Made by a program: the position numbers and the translations under genes. Below the pieces are notes generated by a model. The model made no database searches. It was not told the DNA's origin and was given only the letters and a program-made list of their open reading frames with translations. From Pseudomonas_S sp047607345 (GTDB taxonomy: Bacteria; Pseudomonadota; Gammaproteobacteria; Xanthomonadales; Xanthomonadaceae), in contig JASGDF010000156.1 of the NCBI GenBank assembly GCA_047607345.1, forward strand, positions 1-6,853: a stretch of 6,853 bases of DNA. The letters run 5' to 3'. How positions within the stretch are numbered: position 1 is the stretch's first letter; every line of letters begins with the position of its first letter. Below, piece by piece: positions 5,608 through 6,853 of this stretch.

Positions 5608-6509
5608 ACGCCGCGACCCCGACCAAGCGGCGCGAGTACCCCAACCGCTTCTTCGATTCGGCGGCCTGGAACGATTTGCGCTATCGCCAGGGTGACATCG
5701 TCATCGCCAGCTACGCGAAGGCCGGCACCACGCTGGTGCAGCAGATCGTGGCCCAGCTGGTGTTCGGCGGACGGGCCGAAGTCGACGTCGCCGCCCTGTC
5801 CCCCTGGCTGGATTCGGTCCACCCGGACCGGGCGACCAAGCTGGCCCTGCTCCAGGCGCAAGCCCACAGGCGCTTCATCAAGACCCATCTACCGGCCGAT
5901 GCGCTGGCCTTCGATCCAGGCGCGAAGTATCTCTACGTCGGACGCGACGGACGCGACATCGCCTGCAGCCTGTACGACCACCAGCGCGCGGTCGCGCGCG
6001 ACGCGCAGGCCAGGCTGGACGCGGCGGGAACCGCGCCGGGCCGGCTACGCGTGCTGGCCGCGCCACAGGCATCGCCGACCGAATACTTCCAGACCTGGCT
6101 GGAACGCGACGGCCACCCGTTCTGGCCTTTCTGGGAAGGCGTCCGCAGTTGGTGGCCGCTGCGCGGACACGACCAGGTGCTGTTCGTGCATTTCGCCCGG
6201 CTGCGCGCCGACCTGCCCGGCGAGATCCGGCGGATCGCGGATTTCCTCGATATCCGGATCGAGCCGGCCGCGTGGCCGGCGATCCTGGAGCATTGCAGCT
6301 TCGGCTACATGAAGGCGCATGCCGCGCGCTACGTGCCGCACGGCACGGGACTGTGGCAAGACGACGGGCGTGCGTTCTTCAGCGCGGGCCGGGCCGGCCG
6401 CTGGCGCGACACACTCACGCCAGCGGCCGGCGCAGCCTACGAGTGGCACGCGCGCGCCGAGCTCGGCAAGGATTGCGCACACTGGCTGGCCTGCGGCGAA
6501 CCGACCTGA
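5604..6509 (+). CDS. PAPS-dependent sulfotransferase (Sulfotransfer_1 type), predicted tailoring enzyme
   Basis: The 301-residue protein resembles cytosolic aryl and alcohol sulfotransferases, which move sulfate from PAPS to a hydroxyl. YAKAGTT (37-43) is the 5'-phosphosulfate loop, and FIKTHLP (91-97) contains the expected catalytic base H95. YVGRDGRDIACS (111-122) supplies R114 and S122 for 3'-phosphate binding. The C-terminal FSAGRAGRWRDTLT (259-272) corresponds to the RKGxxGxWK region, with G262, G265 and W267 kept. All main motifs are present, so it should be active. Its ATG lies inside the P450 stop (ATGA, 4-bp overlap), so the two are translationally coupled and very likely act in one pathway. 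With a tyrosine-rich peptide as the operon's product, the plausible acceptor is a tyrosine phenol left free after crosslinking, or the threonine hydroxyl; this is inference. The longer open frame upstream of 5604 is out-of-frame reading of the P450 gene. Confidence 0.94.
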   Translation: MNAATPTKRREYPNRFFDSAAWNDLRYRQGDIVIASYAKAGTTLVQQIVAQLVFGGRAEVDVAALSPWLDSVHPDRATKLALLQAQAHRRFIKTHLPADALAFDPGAKYLYVGRDGRDIACSLYDHQRAVARDAQARLDAAGTAPGRLRVLAAPQASPTEYFQTWLERDGHPFWPFWEGVRSWWPLRGHDQVLFVHFARLRADLPGEIRRIADFLDIRIEPAAWPAILEHCSFGYMKAHAARYVPHGTGLWQDDGRAFFSAGRAGRWRDTLTPAAGAAYEWHARAELGKDCAHWLACGEPT

Positions 6510-6587
6510 GACCGCGGCGTTCGGGCCGGGCGTGCGCCGGGCGGTGGCAGAGCCGCACCGGCCACCATGAGGGTCGCACGCCATAGT

Positions 6588-6616
6588 GCCGGGTTTGCCC
6601 GGCGGGAGCCTTCCCG
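6588..6616. terminator. Two adjacent GC stem-loops between convergent genes
   Basis: GCCGGG-TTTG-CCCGGC (6588-6603) is followed immediately by CGGGA-GCCT-TCCCG (6603-6616), sharing one base. They lie between the sulfotransferase stop (6509) and the convergent cobS stop (6645). Position suggests a bidirectional transcription end, but no T-tract follows either stem. Nothing else is seen in the 135-bp gap. Confidence 0.4.
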
Positions 6617-6644
6617 ATAACGCTCTCGCCAAGCCAGCGCGGCG

Positions 6645-6853
6645 CTACGACCAGAGCGCCAGCGCTACCAGCACCGCAACCTCGACCAGCTCGGCCAGCG
6701 CGCCGCAGGTATCGCCGGTCATGCCGCCCAGGCGCTTGCGGCAGGCATGACGCCACAGCGCGAACACGCCGCCGGCCACGAGCAGCGCGACCGCACCGGG
6801 CGTCTCCGCCGCCAGCGCCAGCCCCGCGGCCGCCAGCACCGCCAGGCCGCACG
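6645..6853 (-). CDS. cobS: Adenosylcobinamide-GDP ribazoletransferase (cobalamin synthase), C-terminal fragment at window edge
   Basis: The last 68 codons before the stop, plus the stop codon, of a membrane protein that runs off the right end of the window. CobS joins adenosylcobinamide-GDP to alpha-ribazole (or its phosphate) in the last steps of adenosylcobalamin synthesis at the inner membrane. The identifying signature is RLGGMTGDTCGALAELVE near the C-terminus, matching the conserved GGxTGDxxGAxxE segment of CobS. It is flanked by hydrophobic stretches, including a terminal membrane helix ending in ALWS. An internal GTG at 6839 is not the true start because the frame remains open to the edge. 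It converges on the sulfotransferase and is a housekeeping flank with no evident link to the peptide cluster. Confidence 0.9.
   Translation of the reverse strand, partial: CGLAVLAAAGLALAAETPGAVALLVAGGVFALWRHACRKRLGGMTGDTCGALAELVEVAVLVALALWS

Overview
The window is GC-rich DNA (clearly above 65% G+C by eye). It carries GTAG-headed REP-like hairpins, a YbaL-type antiporter and a cobS gene. Together these suggest a gammaproteobacterium of the Xanthomonadaceae (Lysobacter, Luteimonas or Stenotrophomonas-like). The taxonomic guess is inference, not proof.

Layout. Positions 1-207 are a perfect 75-bp inverted repeat around a 57-bp spacer that holds two further hairpins. Positions 477-2165 (+) encode a YbaL/Kef-type cation:proton antiporter with an RCK_N domain, a housekeeping flank. 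Converging on it from the minus strand are a class I SAM methyltransferase (2947-3711) and, 61 bp downstream of it, a small sulfotransferase of the Sulfotransfer_4 type (2196-2885). A divergent intergenic region of about 340 bp with two dyad symmetries follows. On the plus strand come a 27-codon gene with an excellent ribosome binding site (4051-4134), a strong hairpin, a cytochrome P450 (4228-5607) and a PAPS-type sulfotransferase that overlaps the P450 by 4 bp (5604-6509). The window ends in the C-terminal part of cobS (minus strand, 6645 to the edge), another housekeeping flank.

Main result. The 27-residue peptide ends in YIYTY and is followed at once by a P450. This is the architecture of P450-crosslinked RiPPs, and the closest relative I know is cittilin of Myxococcus xanthus (precursor CitA with core YIYY, P450 CitB, methyltransferase CitC). 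Here the core appears to be the pentapeptide YIYTY, and the P450 is translationally coupled to a sulfotransferase. The predicted product is a biaryl or aryl-ether crosslinked tyrosine peptide that is then O-sulfated, and perhaps methylated by the divergent methyltransferase. The P450 has intact heme-binding and ExxR motifs, but its I-helix reads SGLEPM where most monooxygenases have AGxETT. Loss of the conserved threonine fits an oxidase or phenol-coupling role rather than oxygen insertion. A stem-loop between the precursor and P450 genes probably sets a high ratio of precursor to enzyme. No protease, exporter or P450 redox partner is in the window.
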